A stretch of 64,000 bases of DNA from Haliea sp964022665 (GTDB lineage: Bacteria > Pseudomonadota > Gammaproteobacteria > Pseudomonadales > Halieaceae). The position numbers were made by a program, and so were the translations under genes. The stretch spans positions 62,001 through 126,000 of the forward strand of contig CAXIDF010000007.1 of the NCBI GenBank assembly GCA_964022665.1, written 5' to 3'. Each line of letters opens with the position of its first letter. Position 1 is the stretch's first letter. Under the pieces are notes generated by a model that worked only from the letters and a program-made list of their open reading frames with translations, was not told the origin of the DNA and searched no databases. Positions 32,906 through 42,246 of this stretch are shown here, piece after piece.

Positions 32906-34327
32906 CTAGCGGGCACCCTTGCCAAACAGAATGACTTCTGTGGTCTGTAATATCACCAGACAGTCGAGGAAAAGGCTTCTGTTTTTCACGTAGTAGAGAT
33001 CGTATTCCAGCTTGTGCAGCGCATCGCGCTTGGAGGCGCCGTAGGGGTAGTTCAGCTGTGCCCAGCCGGTGATCCCGGGTTTCACGCAGTGTCGCTTGTC
33101 GAAGAAGGGTATGCTCTCGGACAATTCGCGCACGAACTCGGGCCTTTCCGGTCGCGGACCTACCAGAGACATATCGCCCACCAGCACGTTCAGGATCTGC
33201 GGCAATTCATCAATGCGCAGTTTGCGGATCACATGGCCGACGCGCGTGATCCGACTGTCATTGGTGGTTGCCCAGCGTGCCTTGCCATCACTTTCGGCGT
33301 CCACGCTCATGCTGCGGAACTTCAGCACATCGAACACGCGACCGTTGAGCCCCACACGTTTCTGGCGGAAAATCACGGGGGCGTGCAGCCCGTCTTCGAG
33401 CTTGATAGCCAGCACGGTGACCAGCATCAGGGGCCAGGTGCCAAACAGCAGCACAAAGGCGGCACACATATCGAGCGCGCGCTTGCCTCGATTGGATGAG
33501 CCGCCGGCGGCGAAGCCGTCCGAGTAGATGAACCACTCGCGCGGGGCTTCCTCAACCAACACCTTGCTCGCTTCCTGTTCGAAGAAGTCGAGAATGTTGA
33601 CGACCTCGATGCCCGAAGTACGGCAGTGCATAAGCTCGTCAGCGGGCAATGCCGCGGGGTTGTCCAGCGCGACCACAATCTGGCGGATGTCATGTGCCAG
33701 TGCGTACTCGTGCAACGGCTCGTCGGGGGTGAACACGTTTCCCGTATCCACCAGCGTCTGTTCACTGTCGGCGCGCACATAGCCCGCAATACGAAAACCG
33801 CGCCGGTCACTTTTGCGACGCATGCGATCGGCGATATTGGCGGCGCGCTGACCGCTGCCAAGCACCAAAACCCGGCGCTTGAACTGCTCCAGCTCCACGG
33901 TGTTGGCGAAGATCACGCGGGTAATGAGACACGAAGTGAAGGCAATGGCGGAGGAGTAAGCCAGGACCCCGCGCCACAGGTGCAAAGAGGGCACGAGGTA
34001 GAACAGGGCTGCCATGGCGATGGTCACCAGTACAAAGGAACCGGCAACGCGCAACAGGATGCCGTTGAGCCCCTCGCGTAGGCGTGGCTGATACAACCCC
34101 AGTGCTGTCATCGCCAGCACCGTGGTGAGTGCAAACACCAGGGCCCGCGGCAGCAGGGTTTGCAGGTGGGAATCCAGCAGAGCCTGGTCGCGCAGGAAAT
34201 ACAGATAGTTGCCCAGATAGCAGGCGCCCGTGAAGAGGACGGCATCAAGCAGTGCCAGCCAGTAATAGGCGACATGAACGTGGTGTTTAAAAACGCGTCG
34301 GGTTCCCAACAGGCTGCTCGCTAACAT
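32906..34327 (-). CDS. XrtA-associated undecaprenyl-phosphate sugar transferase
   Basis: The 473-aa initiating transferase has several N-terminal membrane helices (about 1-135), a CoA-binding-like soluble domain (about 140-270) and the C-terminal bacterial sugar transferase domain with FRQKRVGLNG, KFRSM, RVGHVIRKLRIDELPQ and VGPRPERPEFV. It transfers a sugar-1-phosphate to undecaprenyl phosphate on the inner membrane to begin the repeat unit. Its family is the PEP-CTERM/EpsH-associated group. It stands alone on the minus strand, 146 bp from the decarboxylase gene, and short direct repeats lie in that gap. Confidence 0.93.
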   Translation of the reverse strand: MLASSLLGTRRVFKHHVHVAYYWLALLDAVLFTGACYLGNYLYFLRDQALLDSHLQTLLPRALVFALTTVLAMTALGLYQPRLREGLNGILLRVAGSFVLVTIAMAALFYLVPSLHLWRGVLAYSSAIAFTSCLITRVIFANTVELEQFKRRVLVLGSGQRAANIADRMRRKSDRRGFRIAGYVRADSEQTLVDTGNVFTPDEPLHEYALAHDIRQIVVALDNPAALPADELMHCRTSGIEVVNILDFFEQEASKVLVEEAPREWFIYSDGFAAGGSSNRGKRALDMCAAFVLLFGTWPLMLVTVLAIKLEDGLHAPVIFRQKRVGLNGRVFDVLKFRSMSVDAESDGKARWATTNDSRITRVGHVIRKLRIDELPQILNVLVGDMSLVGPRPERPEFVRELSESIPFFDKRHCVKPGITGWAQLNYPYGASKRDALHKLEYDLYYVKNRSLFLDCLVILQTTEVILFGKGAR

Positions 34328-34435
34328 GATGGCCAGTTCCCAGTGTACTTTGCTTGTGCGCTGTCGCGTGGTTTACAGGTGCCGGTTATGCCAGCCTATA
34401 AACTCTAGCAGGCACAGCAATTAGTACAGAAGGAA

Positions 34436-34452
34436 TGTGACAGTTTGTGACA
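34436..34452. repeat. Direct repeat TGTGACA-GTT-TGTGACA
   Basis: Two 7-bp copies 10 bp apart lie in the 146-bp gap upstream of the sugar transferase (read on the minus strand). One-turn spacing fits a tandem regulator site. Confidence 0.4.
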
Positions 34453-34473
34453 AGGTTCTCAGATCCGCAACCG

Positions 34474-35745
34474 CTAAACGAAGAATTCCAGAGGTTTTGG
34501 GTGGCTGAGGAACAGGTGCGGGCTGGCGGTATATCCGTACGCACCAGACTGGAACAGCACCACAAGGTCACCAATGTCTGCCGTGGGTAACGGCATCCGC
34601 TCCCCCAGTAGATCAAGTGGCGTGCACAGTGGGCCGACGATTGTCACCGTCTCCTGCTCCTCGCTGGCCACTCTATTGCCGATACATACCGGGTAGTTCT
34701 TGCGGATCACCTGACCAAAGTTTCCGGAGGCTGCGAGATGGTGGTGCAAGCCGCCATTGGTGATCAAAAACGTCTGACCGCGTGAAACTTTCTTGTCGCT
34801 GACCGTACAGACATAGATTCCGGCCTCGGCCACTAGGTAGCGGCCCAGTTCCATGACGAGTTCCACGTCCGGGAGTTGCCGCAGGGCTTCGTCCACGCGC
34901 AGTTGCAGGTTCTGTACCACAGGAGTCAGGTCGAGGGGTTCCTCCCCGGGAAAATAAGGCACACCAAATCCCCCGCCGATATTGAGCCAGCGGAAAGTCT
35001 GGGGCGCCTGCGTAGCGAGCCGAAGCGCGAGCTCAAAGGTTTTGTTGTGGGCCTCGATAAGGGCGTCTGAGCGGAGGTTCTGTGAACCACTGAAGATATG
35101 TACCCCAACAAGATCCAGCCCCAGTGCGTCTGCACGTGCCATTGCGTCAGGCACATGTTCCGCATCAATACCGAACGGCTTCGGGCCACCGCCCATCTTC
35201 ATGCCAGAAGCCTTGAGTTCGAAATCCGGGTTGACGCGGATGGCGACAGGCGGTGTTGCACCAAGCTCGGTGGCGATATCTGCGACCCGTTGCATTTCGG
35301 TCATGGATTCCAGAATGATGATGACCCCGGCGCTTACCGCGGCATGAAGGTCCTCCTGCGACTTCCCCGGGCCCGCGAAACTGATCTCTGTCGGGTTGAT
35401 GCCAGTGGCCAATGCTGTGGCCAGTTCTGCGGCAGAGGCCACATCAAGGCCATCGGTCAGGCCAGCCATGTGCTGCACAACGGCAGGCATGGGGTTGGCT
35501 TTAATCGCATAGTGCAAGTGAATGGCTTTGGGAAGTTTTTCGCGCAGTTGCGCCACACGTGTATCCATTACACGATGATCATAGGCGTAGAAGGGTCTAC
35601 CACCCGCCTGAAGGGCGAGTTCAGTCACCGGCTGGTTACCGATCTGCAGGCAGTTGTCCCGGACCGCGAAGTGGTTCTGGGTCGCATGCTGCGGGCGACC
35701 GCGTTCGCGGGATTTGGTGGCTGATGTATCTTGCTGTTCGGTCAT
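34474..35745 (-). CDS. PLP-dependent decarboxylase, exosortase A system-associated
   Basis: The 423-aa group IV (alanine racemase-fold) decarboxylase has the PLP Lys in H-Y-A-I-K-A-N-P, the Gly-rich phosphate site (NIGGGFGVPY) and C-terminal sheet residues (GPLCTPLD, GAYGYTAS). It resembles diaminopimelate or ornithine decarboxylases but belongs to the type found with exosortase A. It overlaps the acyl-CoA ligase by 4 bp, so the two are made together. The product may be an amine or amino-acyl group used to decorate the polysaccharide; this is inferred. Confidence 0.9.
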   Translation of the reverse strand: MTEQQDTSATKSRERGRPQHATQNHFAVRDNCLQIGNQPVTELALQAGGRPFYAYDHRVMDTRVAQLREKLPKAIHLHYAIKANPMPAVVQHMAGLTDGLDVASAAELATALATGINPTEISFAGPGKSQEDLHAAVSAGVIIILESMTEMQRVADIATELGATPPVAIRVNPDFELKASGMKMGGGPKPFGIDAEHVPDAMARADALGLDLVGVHIFSGSQNLRSDALIEAHNKTFELALRLATQAPQTFRWLNIGGGFGVPYFPGEEPLDLTPVVQNLQLRVDEALRQLPDVELVMELGRYLVAEAGIYVCTVSDKKVSRGQTFLITNGGLHHHLAASGNFGQVIRKNYPVCIGNRVASEEQETVTIVGPLCTPLDLLGERMPLPTADIGDLVVLFQSGAYGYTASPHLFLSHPKPLEFFV

Positions 35746-37352
35746 TCCGTTGGCTCCTGAAACAGGCCCGCGTATTCGGCATTCAGTGCGCGCCGGTCAA
35801 TTTTTCCGTTCTGGTTGTGAGGCAGGGCTGCACGTACGATAACCCGTGCGGGCACCATGAAGTTGGGCAGTTCGCGTTGGCACAGGGCCAACAGCTCGCG
35901 CTCAAGGGATTCGCCGTTGGCCTGGGCCGCCGGTGTTACCACCAGTGCAATTGCCTGCCCGAGTTGCGCATGGGGCAGGCCCAGTGCTGCGGCCCCGGCA
36001 ATCAGGCCGGACAGATAGGCAACTTCCTCCACCTCGGTGGGGCTGACCCGGTAGCCGGAGGTTTTGATCATGTCGTCTTTGCGGCTGACAAAGTAGAGGT
36101 AGCCCTCCTCATCGCGCACCACCTGGTCGCCGGACCAGACGGCAAGCTCTGCCAGGGGCAGTGCCGGGTCCTGTCCGGGGGCGGGCCGGAAGCGCTCGGC
36201 TGTCTTCTCCGGGTCATTCCAGTAGCCCAGAGCGACCAGCGCGCCCCGGTGCACCAGCTCTCCGGGCTCGTTGGCGGTGCACAGCTTGCCGGCCTCGTTC
36301 ACCACCAGGATCTCAGCATTCGGAATCGCCTTGCCGATGGATTGCGGCCGTTGCTGCACCTGTTCCGGTGGCAGGTACGTTGAGCGAAAGGCTTCGGTGA
36401 GCCCGTACATGAGGAACACGCGGGTATGCGGGAGCTTATCCTGCAGGGCACGCGTACTGGCTACCGGCATTGCGCCACCGGTGTTCGTGACATAACGCAG
36501 GGTGTCGGCTACCTCAGCGGGCCACTCCAGTTGCAGAAGCTGGTTCCACAGGGGAGGCACAGCCGCGAGCCCGGTTACCGCGTAGCGCACTACCGCTTTC
36601 AGCACGTCCCGCGGCAGCAGGTAGTCCATCAATACCACTGAGGCGCCGACAGAAAACGCGGTAGTGATTTGACTCAGCCCGGCATCAAAGCTGAGCGGTA
36701 GTACCGCGAGCACCCGGTCGTCCGGCGTGTTCTCCAGGTACTCGGCCACACTGCGCGCACCGGCGACCATGTTGCGATGCGAGAGCACGACACCCTTCGG
36801 GTTGCCCGTACTCCCGGAGGTGTACAGCAGGGCGGTCATATCGCTGTCGATGCGCCGGTGGGGTGCTCGGGCTGGCGCTGTGAGCAGCGTTTGCCATTCA
36901 ATCACGTTGAGCCCCTGGAGCTCGCTCGCGAGCGCCTCCCGACGCTCCTTGGCGAGTGTATCAACCAGTACGAGAGTATGCAGGTCGTCACAGGCCGGCA
37001 GCTCGGCAGCCAATTGTTGCAGGCGTTGTGCGGAGGTGATCAGCACGCGCGCCTGACTGTGGCGCAGGATATAGCTGACCTGTCGCGGCTTCAGCACCGG
37101 GTTGACCGGGACGAAGCAGCCGCCCGCGGCCGCAGTGGCAAAAATACCGATCACGGTCTCCGGCTGCTTGGGTAGATAGATGGCGACACGTTCCGCGGCA
37201 CCCAGCTCCTGGGACAGCAAGCCGTGGGCTGCGTTTTCCACCTGCTCCGCAAGCTGAGCGTAGGTCAGCACTTTATCGCGAAACAACAGCGCAGGTCGGG
37301 AGCCCTGAACCGGTGCGGCCCGGGTGATGAACTGATGAATAAGGTCTGCCAC
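35742..37352 (-). CDS. Acyl-CoA ligase (AMP-forming), exosortase A system-associated
   Basis: The 536-aa ANL-superfamily enzyme has the P-loop-like TALLYTSGSTGNPKG, aromatic motif YGLTEAF, hinge YRVSPTEVEE and catalytic Lys in NQNGKIDRR. GTG 37352 is preferred, since AGGAGA lies seven bases upstream; an ATG at 37406 would add 18 residues of no family character. It activates an acid as its adenylate. The usual cluster partners (acyl carrier protein and two hydrolases) are not beside it. Confidence 0.9.
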   Translation of the reverse strand: MADLIHQFITRAAPVQGSRPALLFRDKVLTYAQLAEQVENAAHGLLSQELGAAERVAIYLPKQPETVIGIFATAAAGGCFVPVNPVLKPRQVSYILRHSQARVLITSAQRLQQLAAELPACDDLHTLVLVDTLAKERREALASELQGLNVIEWQTLLTAPARAPHRRIDSDMTALLYTSGSTGNPKGVVLSHRNMVAGARSVAEYLENTPDDRVLAVLPLSFDAGLSQITTAFSVGASVVLMDYLLPRDVLKAVVRYAVTGLAAVPPLWNQLLQLEWPAEVADTLRYVTNTGGAMPVASTRALQDKLPHTRVFLMYGLTEAFRSTYLPPEQVQQRPQSIGKAIPNAEILVVNEAGKLCTANEPGELVHRGALVALGYWNDPEKTAERFRPAPGQDPALPLAELAVWSGDQVVRDEEGYLYFVSRKDDMIKTSGYRVSPTEVEEVAYLSGLIAGAAALGLPHAQLGQAIALVVTPAAQANGESLERELLALCQRELPNFMVPARVIVRAALPHNQNGKIDRRALNAEYAGLFQEPTE

Positions 37353-37508
37353 CCGCGGTTCTCCTTGCCTGGGGTTGCCTGAGTCGCCGCCGTTGCACGG
37401 GCTCATGGTTCTGGACTATGGTCTCAGGTTTGCAGTGTCGCCTGTGCGGGCCGTCTCGGCAAGCATGAGGGAGTGCACGGTGCAGTTGGGTGTCACAGGA
37501 GTGAGTGC

Positions 37509-38303
37509 ATGACACGTTTTCGTCCCCCTGGGTTGCCGGCGTTGTTTTGGCTGATGTGCAGCGCGCTGTTTGCGCAGCCGCTTGCGGCTGCATCGCTGGC
37601 CGATGTGATAGAGGACGTGCGCCCCGCCATTGTGGGTGTGGGTACCAGCTATCCGCCGCGACAGCCCATCGGTGAGCGCCGCCCTGACAGCTTGCGCGGT
37701 ACGGGTTTTGTGGTAGGCAACGGGCAGTTGATCGTGACCAACTACCACGTATTGCCGGAACTGCTGGACCACGACAACCAGCAGATGCTCGCGGTATTTT
37801 CCGGGCGCGGACGGCAGGCGGTGGTGCACCCGGCGGAAATCGCGGCGCAAGACCCGGTGCACGATCTGGCTATTCTGAGGATTACCAGCGCGCCCCTGCC
37901 CACCTTGCGGCTGGGTGACTCCGGCACGGTGCGTGAGGGTGATGCGGTGGCCTTCACCGGTTTCCCCATTGGCGGTGTGCTGGGTTTGTATCCGGTCACC
38001 CACCGCGGGATGGTTTCGGCCATTACCCCGGTCGCGCGCACCGCAGATGCGGCGCGCGATCTCAATGCCGTGCAACTGCAGCGCATGCGCAACCCCTTTG
38101 ATGTGTTTCAACTGGACGCAACGGCCTATCCCGGCAATAGCGGCAGTCCGGTTTACGACCCGCAAACAGGCGCCGTCATTGGTGTGGTGAACAGTGTCTT
38201 CGTCAAGGAGTCCCGTGAGTCCGTGCTCGAGCGTCCCTCCGGCATCAGCTATGTGATACCGGTGACCTGGGTGCGCCAACTGCTGGACCGCGTGGCGCAC
38301 TGA
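37509..38303 (+). CDS. Exported trypsin-like serine protease
   Basis: The 264-aa S1 protease has a signal peptide (about 1-31) and a complete triad: His80 (TNYHVL), Asp119 (HDLAIL) and Ser211 (GNSGSP). There is no PDZ domain, unlike DegP/HtrA. ATG 37509 follows an AGGAGTGAG site; the longer frame upstream adds residues before the signal peptide. It acts in the periplasm or outside, perhaps on EPS-associated or PEP-CTERM proteins, which is inferred from position only. A phosphatase gene follows after 22 bp. Confidence 0.88.
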   Translation: MTRFRPPGLPALFWLMCSALFAQPLAAASLADVIEDVRPAIVGVGTSYPPRQPIGERRPDSLRGTGFVVGNGQLIVTNYHVLPELLDHDNQQMLAVFSGRGRQAVVHPAEIAAQDPVHDLAILRITSAPLPTLRLGDSGTVREGDAVAFTGFPIGGVLGLYPVTHRGMVSAITPVARTADAARDLNAVQLQRMRNPFDVFQLDATAYPGNSGSPVYDPQTGAVIGVVNSVFVKESRESVLERPSGISYVIPVTWVRQLLDRVAH

Positions 38304-38325
38304 GTTGCCCGGGGAGGAGTGATTG

Positions 38326-38835
38326 ATGTTCTGGCGGCGTCCGCAGCTGCGTGTATTGTTCATCTGCACAGCCAATGTGTGCCGCTCTCCGTTGGCGGAA
38401 GCGTTGTTGCGTCATCGTTTGCGGAGCATGGGGTTAGGGCGCCGTATTGCGGTGGTCTCGGCGGGCACGCGCCCGGGGCAGCTCGGTCGGCCGCCCGATC
38501 CGCGGGTGGCACGGTTGGCGCGGGAATACGGGTTCCCGCTGGGTAGAATCCGCGCGCAGCAGGTGACCCCTGCTCTGCTGGAACGCAGCACCCATGTGCT
38601 GGTCATGGAGCAGGTGCATAGCGATGAGTTGGCCGTGCTTGCGGCCGGTAGCGACGCCCTGTTACGCGTGCGGCTGCTGGGCGAGTATCAGGAGGGTGTG
38701 CCCTCGGGCGGTGTGCCGGTAGCGGATCCGTATTATGGTGACTGGCCGGGATTCCAGGCGGTGTATGCGCAGATCGATCGGGCGCTGGATGGTTTGCTGG
38801 AGCAGTTGCTGGCGGATCTGGCGCAGGCGCGTTGA
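38326..38835 (+). CDS. Low-molecular-weight protein tyrosine phosphatase
   Basis: The 169-aa product has the C-x5-R signature C-T-A-N-V-C-R-S (Cys14 nucleophile, Arg20) and the general-acid loop V-A-D-P-Y-Y. Wzb-type phosphatases of this family dephosphorylate the Tyr-rich tail of the BY-kinase that controls polymer length. The matching kinase is at 52260, about 14 kb away. GGAGGAG lies seven bases before ATG 38326. It converges on the heparinase fusion with 12 bp between stops. Confidence 0.92.
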   Translation: MFWRRPQLRVLFICTANVCRSPLAEALLRHRLRSMGLGRRIAVVSAGTRPGQLGRPPDPRVARLAREYGFPLGRIRAQQVTPALLERSTHVLVMEQVHSDELAVLAAGSDALLRVRLLGEYQEGVPSGGVPVADPYYGDWPGFQAVYAQIDRALDGLLEQLLADLAQAR

Positions 38836-38847
38836 TGTCCGGCGCGG

Positions 38848-41800
38848 TCAGCGGCCGCGCTGCAGTTGGATATCGCGCATGTTACGGGGCAAATGCAGGG
38901 TCAGTGGCTGATCGCCGTCCAGTGTCAGCGTCAGGGTGTCGCCGGTTGTTTCCAGCGTGGCCGCAGGCGCCGCTGGCGTAGACTCGGTGGCGCGCCATTC
39001 CCCCGTGCGCATCACCACGAGGAATTCCTGGGTTTCTGCCTGGCGCCCGGGTTGCAGCTCCAGGCGCCAGGCGCCGGGTTCGGCACCGCTCTCTTCGCGC
39101 TTGCGCTGCGCGACCGCCTGCAGTGCGCCGTCCTCGTCGTAGTTCGTCTCATCGACGAAGTACTCAAGCCCGGGGCCACCGATCGCGGTCAGGCTGGCGT
39201 CCTCCGGCAACAGCACCCGGCCATTTAGCACGCCTCGCGGCCCCGGCGAGGTGTGTGGCGCTGCAATACGAAAGTACGGACCCCGCAGCTCGGGCTCCAG
39301 TTCGCTATGCAGTAACCACTTCTGTCGGAACGTGGCATCTTCCGTAGTCACCCGATCGTGGACGACGATCACGTGTGCGCGCCGGTCAAACACGAAGCTG
39401 CGCTGGTAGTGCCGTACCCGCTTGCGGCGCGCCGAGAAATCGCCCTTGCCGGATGCGGAATTGGTGTAAGCCGGGGTGAGGTCCGCCACCACCCAGGACA
39501 CGCCATCGGTATCGCCGTGGCGCACTTCACCCACAGTGCGGTAGTGCTCTCCTTGCTGTTGCCAGTGCACGTAATCCAGAGGCGCCGCGCGGCCCCAACC
39601 CGAACCCACGCGCCGCTGGCCGCCATCGTTGGCGATGACCCGGCTCGGCTCCCCTTCGGTTTTCGACGGCATTGGTGTGTCGTCCGCCGGGTCCGTTACC
39701 GTGATCACGTTGTGCGCAATGCTTTGATAGCTGTAGTTCAGGTGGTGCTCGGAGCCATAGCGGTTGTAGAGGCCACTGTCGAGCGCCAGGGGGCCGCTGC
39801 GGTAAATGGTGAAGGCGCCCTGATCGAGGTGGGAGTGCGACCAGAAGTTGTCACCGGCGCGGAACGTGACAAAGGTGGCATCCGCCTCCCAGCTGGAGCG
39901 CGCCAGCAGCAACCCGATGCCGTCGAACCAGCGGCTGGTGGGTTCCCGCTGCAGGGCTGTTTCAGCGGCAAAACTCGCCTGTGACAGCGGGCCCCAGGGC
40001 CAGCCCAGTGGCACTGGTTGCTGCGGGGGTGCCGCCAGCGAGTAGGCGGGGCGATGTCCGGTCTCCAGTGCCAGGGGGGCCAGGTCGGGTATCCCGCGGC
40101 GGAAATACGCGGCATCACCGCTGCGTATATAAGTGCCATCCGGGCGCGTGCGGTGCAGCGCGAAGTCGGCAAAGCCGCGGATCCCCGGTTCGCTGGCGAA
40201 CAGATCTTCCCCGGTCGCGGCGCGCCACAGTGCCGGCAGTTGGTAGATCGCCTGGCCGATGCCTATACCGACATACTCCCCGCCTTCATGCCAGCCCCCC
40301 GTGGTGCCCATGACCTGCCGCCATACCGGGAGCACCCGGTGTCGCCAGTAATCGGCGGTGAAGCGCATGCAGCTATCGTTGGCACTGTCGCCGTGGCTGG
40401 CGATTGCGGCCATCATCAGTGCCTGCAGGGGACTGTTGTAAAGATACACGTTGTAAGGTGACAGCGCATACTTGTCGGTGATGACGTGCACCTGATACGC
40501 GCAGGCGTCTTCCACTTTGGTCAACAGGCTTTGCCGCTGCGCGGGTGTCCACAACGTATGCAGCCAGTCATAGGCGAGTGCCAGTGGCCGGGTTTGCTCG
40601 TGCCCGCGCCAGTCGGGTTCCAGTGCCATCAGGTCGCCGTGCAGGGCCTGCAGGTCCTGTGAGCCGGGTTCAACCCGCGCCAGCAGAATGCGCGAGTACA
40701 GTTTCCCGTTTGTAGCGCGCTTGCGGTGTTGCTCCCAGAAACCCGGGTTGTGTGCGCGCAGCAAGGCGATGTCTTCGGCGGCCGGCGCCGGCAGCCGGGG
40801 GTGCTGTTGTCGCCAGTCAGGAAAAGTGGGGTGGGGGAGTGTATCAATGCTGGGCAGTGCGTAGGGCGGGCGTTCATCCCGGGCAAGAAACACGTAGAGG
40901 CAGGTCAGAACCAGCACACTGCCCACCGCGGCGGCACCGAGCAGCAGACCCGCTCGCAGGCCCGGGCCTTGCCGTTGTGCGTGGCCACCGCGTGCACGTC
41001 GCACAGCGGGCCGGGCGGTGGGGGTGGCGAGTTCCTCGGTGTGCCGCCGGTGCTGGCTCCAAGGCCATACCGAGGCCAGCCACCAGCCGCCTGTTGCCAC
41101 CAGCGCGTCGGTCAGATCGGGGTAGCGGCCGGGTACGAACTGCTGCCACCATTCCAGGCCCAGGGTGCACGCTGCCACGGTAAACGCGAGCGCAGCGCGG
41201 GCCCCTCGGTTGCGGCTCCACGGGTAGGTAACCCAGGCGAGGGCAATGAATACCCACACGGTTTCCAGCAGGTTGACCACGCCGTACACGCTGTTGATGT
41301 GCCCGCGGAAGGGTATCCAGTTCACCGTGCGCAGGGCCGTGTCACTGCTGCCGGGAATCAGGGCGTCGTGAATCTGGTAGGCCAGCAGGGATAGCAACAG
41401 AGCCCAGCGTAGGTAGCGCGGTGAGACAGTGCGCAACAACCAGAAAACAGGCATCAGGCAGGCAAAAGCCAGCAGCGCCTCTGCCGACAACACTCGCCCC
41501 AGTACCAGCACCTTGCCCAGCAACACCGCAAGCAGCAGGCCGCACACCGACAGGAGCCGGCGCCGGCCGGGCGAGAGAATGCTGAGTAGCAGTGTGCCCA
41601 CCGCAAACAGCATCAGGGCATAGCCGACGACCTGGGCGCGGACCAGGGACGTCTCGCCCAGCACCGTTGCCTTGAGGGGGGCGAGACCGGCACGCAGGTT
41701 GCCGATGTCCAGACTGGGCACCAGTGGTGCCCACTGCGCCAGCAACCAGCAACCCAGGGCCAGCAGGCCGAGCCGGCCGGTGGCGGGGTCGCGCAGCATG

Positions 41801-42231
41801 GCCAGTACACGCTGCCACAGGTTCTGCGAAAGTGGCAAGCGTACCGCCAGGCCTGCGCCCAGCGCGCCGAGAAAACCACCGGCACTGTTCAGCAGGAGGT
41901 CTGCGAGTGAGCTGACCCGCCCCGGCAGGTAGGTTTGCCCAAACTCCAGACTGGCAGAAAGTGCAGCGGCTGAAACCGTCGCCAGCAGCAGGCGGCGTAA
42001 GAACGTCCCGCGCAGGCACAGCACCGCCAGCAGCCCGTAGGGCAGGTACACAATCAGGTTGAGGATGAAATCCGAACGGGCTACGCGCTGCGGCCAGTCC
42101 ATGGCCATGAACGCTTGCCAGCCGCCCAGGGCCCAGTCCCAGCGGTCCAGTGGAAACCAGGTGCCATAAACCAGCAGCAGGCTGTAGCCAAGCCACAGCC
42201 AGGGGAAGTGCGAGCGGGTCGGCGCTATCAC
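38848..42231 (-). CDS. VanZ-VanZ-heparinase II/III fusion protein
   Basis: A large 1127-aa protein. Residues about 1-430 contain many membrane helices with two VanZ-like units: one about 30-120 (NLIVYLPYGLLAVL, LEFGQTYLPGR) and one about 300-400 (LEWWQQFVPGRYPDL). A further helix lies near 440 (LLLGAAAVGSVLVL). Residues about 465-1127 resemble heparinase II/III lyases, with H-S-H-L-D-Q-G and LALDSGLYNRYGS. The lyase half would face the periplasm and cut a uronic-acid polymer. GTG 42231 follows a GGAG site nine bases upstream. It lies 15 bp after prsR, so it is in the PrsK/PrsR transcript. Confidence 0.85.
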   Translation of the reverse strand: MIAPTRSHFPWLWLGYSLLLVYGTWFPLDRWDWALGGWQAFMAMDWPQRVARSDFILNLIVYLPYGLLAVLCLRGTFLRRLLLATVSAAALSASLEFGQTYLPGRVSSLADLLLNSAGGFLGALGAGLAVRLPLSQNLWQRVLAMLRDPATGRLGLLALGCWLLAQWAPLVPSLDIGNLRAGLAPLKATVLGETSLVRAQVVGYALMLFAVGTLLLSILSPGRRRLLSVCGLLLAVLLGKVLVLGRVLSAEALLAFACLMPVFWLLRTVSPRYLRWALLLSLLAYQIHDALIPGSSDTALRTVNWIPFRGHINSVYGVVNLLETVWVFIALAWVTYPWSRNRGARAALAFTVAACTLGLEWWQQFVPGRYPDLTDALVATGGWWLASVWPWSQHRRHTEELATPTARPAVRRARGGHAQRQGPGLRAGLLLGAAAVGSVLVLTCLYVFLARDERPPYALPSIDTLPHPTFPDWRQQHPRLPAPAAEDIALLRAHNPGFWEQHRKRATNGKLYSRILLARVEPGSQDLQALHGDLMALEPDWRGHEQTRPLALAYDWLHTLWTPAQRQSLLTKVEDACAYQVHVITDKYALSPYNVYLYNSPLQALMMAAIASHGDSANDSCMRFTADYWRHRVLPVWRQVMGTTGGWHEGGEYVGIGIGQAIYQLPALWRAATGEDLFASEPGIRGFADFALHRTRPDGTYIRSGDAAYFRRGIPDLAPLALETGHRPAYSLAAPPQQPVPLGWPWGPLSQASFAAETALQREPTSRWFDGIGLLLARSSWEADATFVTFRAGDNFWSHSHLDQGAFTIYRSGPLALDSGLYNRYGSEHHLNYSYQSIAHNVITVTDPADDTPMPSKTEGEPSRVIANDGGQRRVGSGWGRAAPLDYVHWQQQGEHYRTVGEVRHGDTDGVSWVVADLTPAYTNSASGKGDFSARRKRVRHYQRSFVFDRRAHVIVVHDRVTTEDATFRQKWLLHSELEPELRGPYFRIAAPHTSPGPRGVLNGRVLLPEDASLTAIGGPGLEYFVDETNYDEDGALQAVAQRKREESGAEPGAWRLELQPGRQAETQEFLVVMRTGEWRATESTPAAPAATLETTGDTLTLTLDGDQPLTLHLPRNMRDIQLQRGR

Positions 42232-42246
42232 CGTTGCGTGCTCCGG

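Noticed and set aside
37420..37433. Possible sigma-54 promoter for the trypsin-like protease (GG-N10-GC with a TTTGCA -12 element)
   Set aside because: The -24 element keeps only TGG of TGGCACG, too weak without other support.
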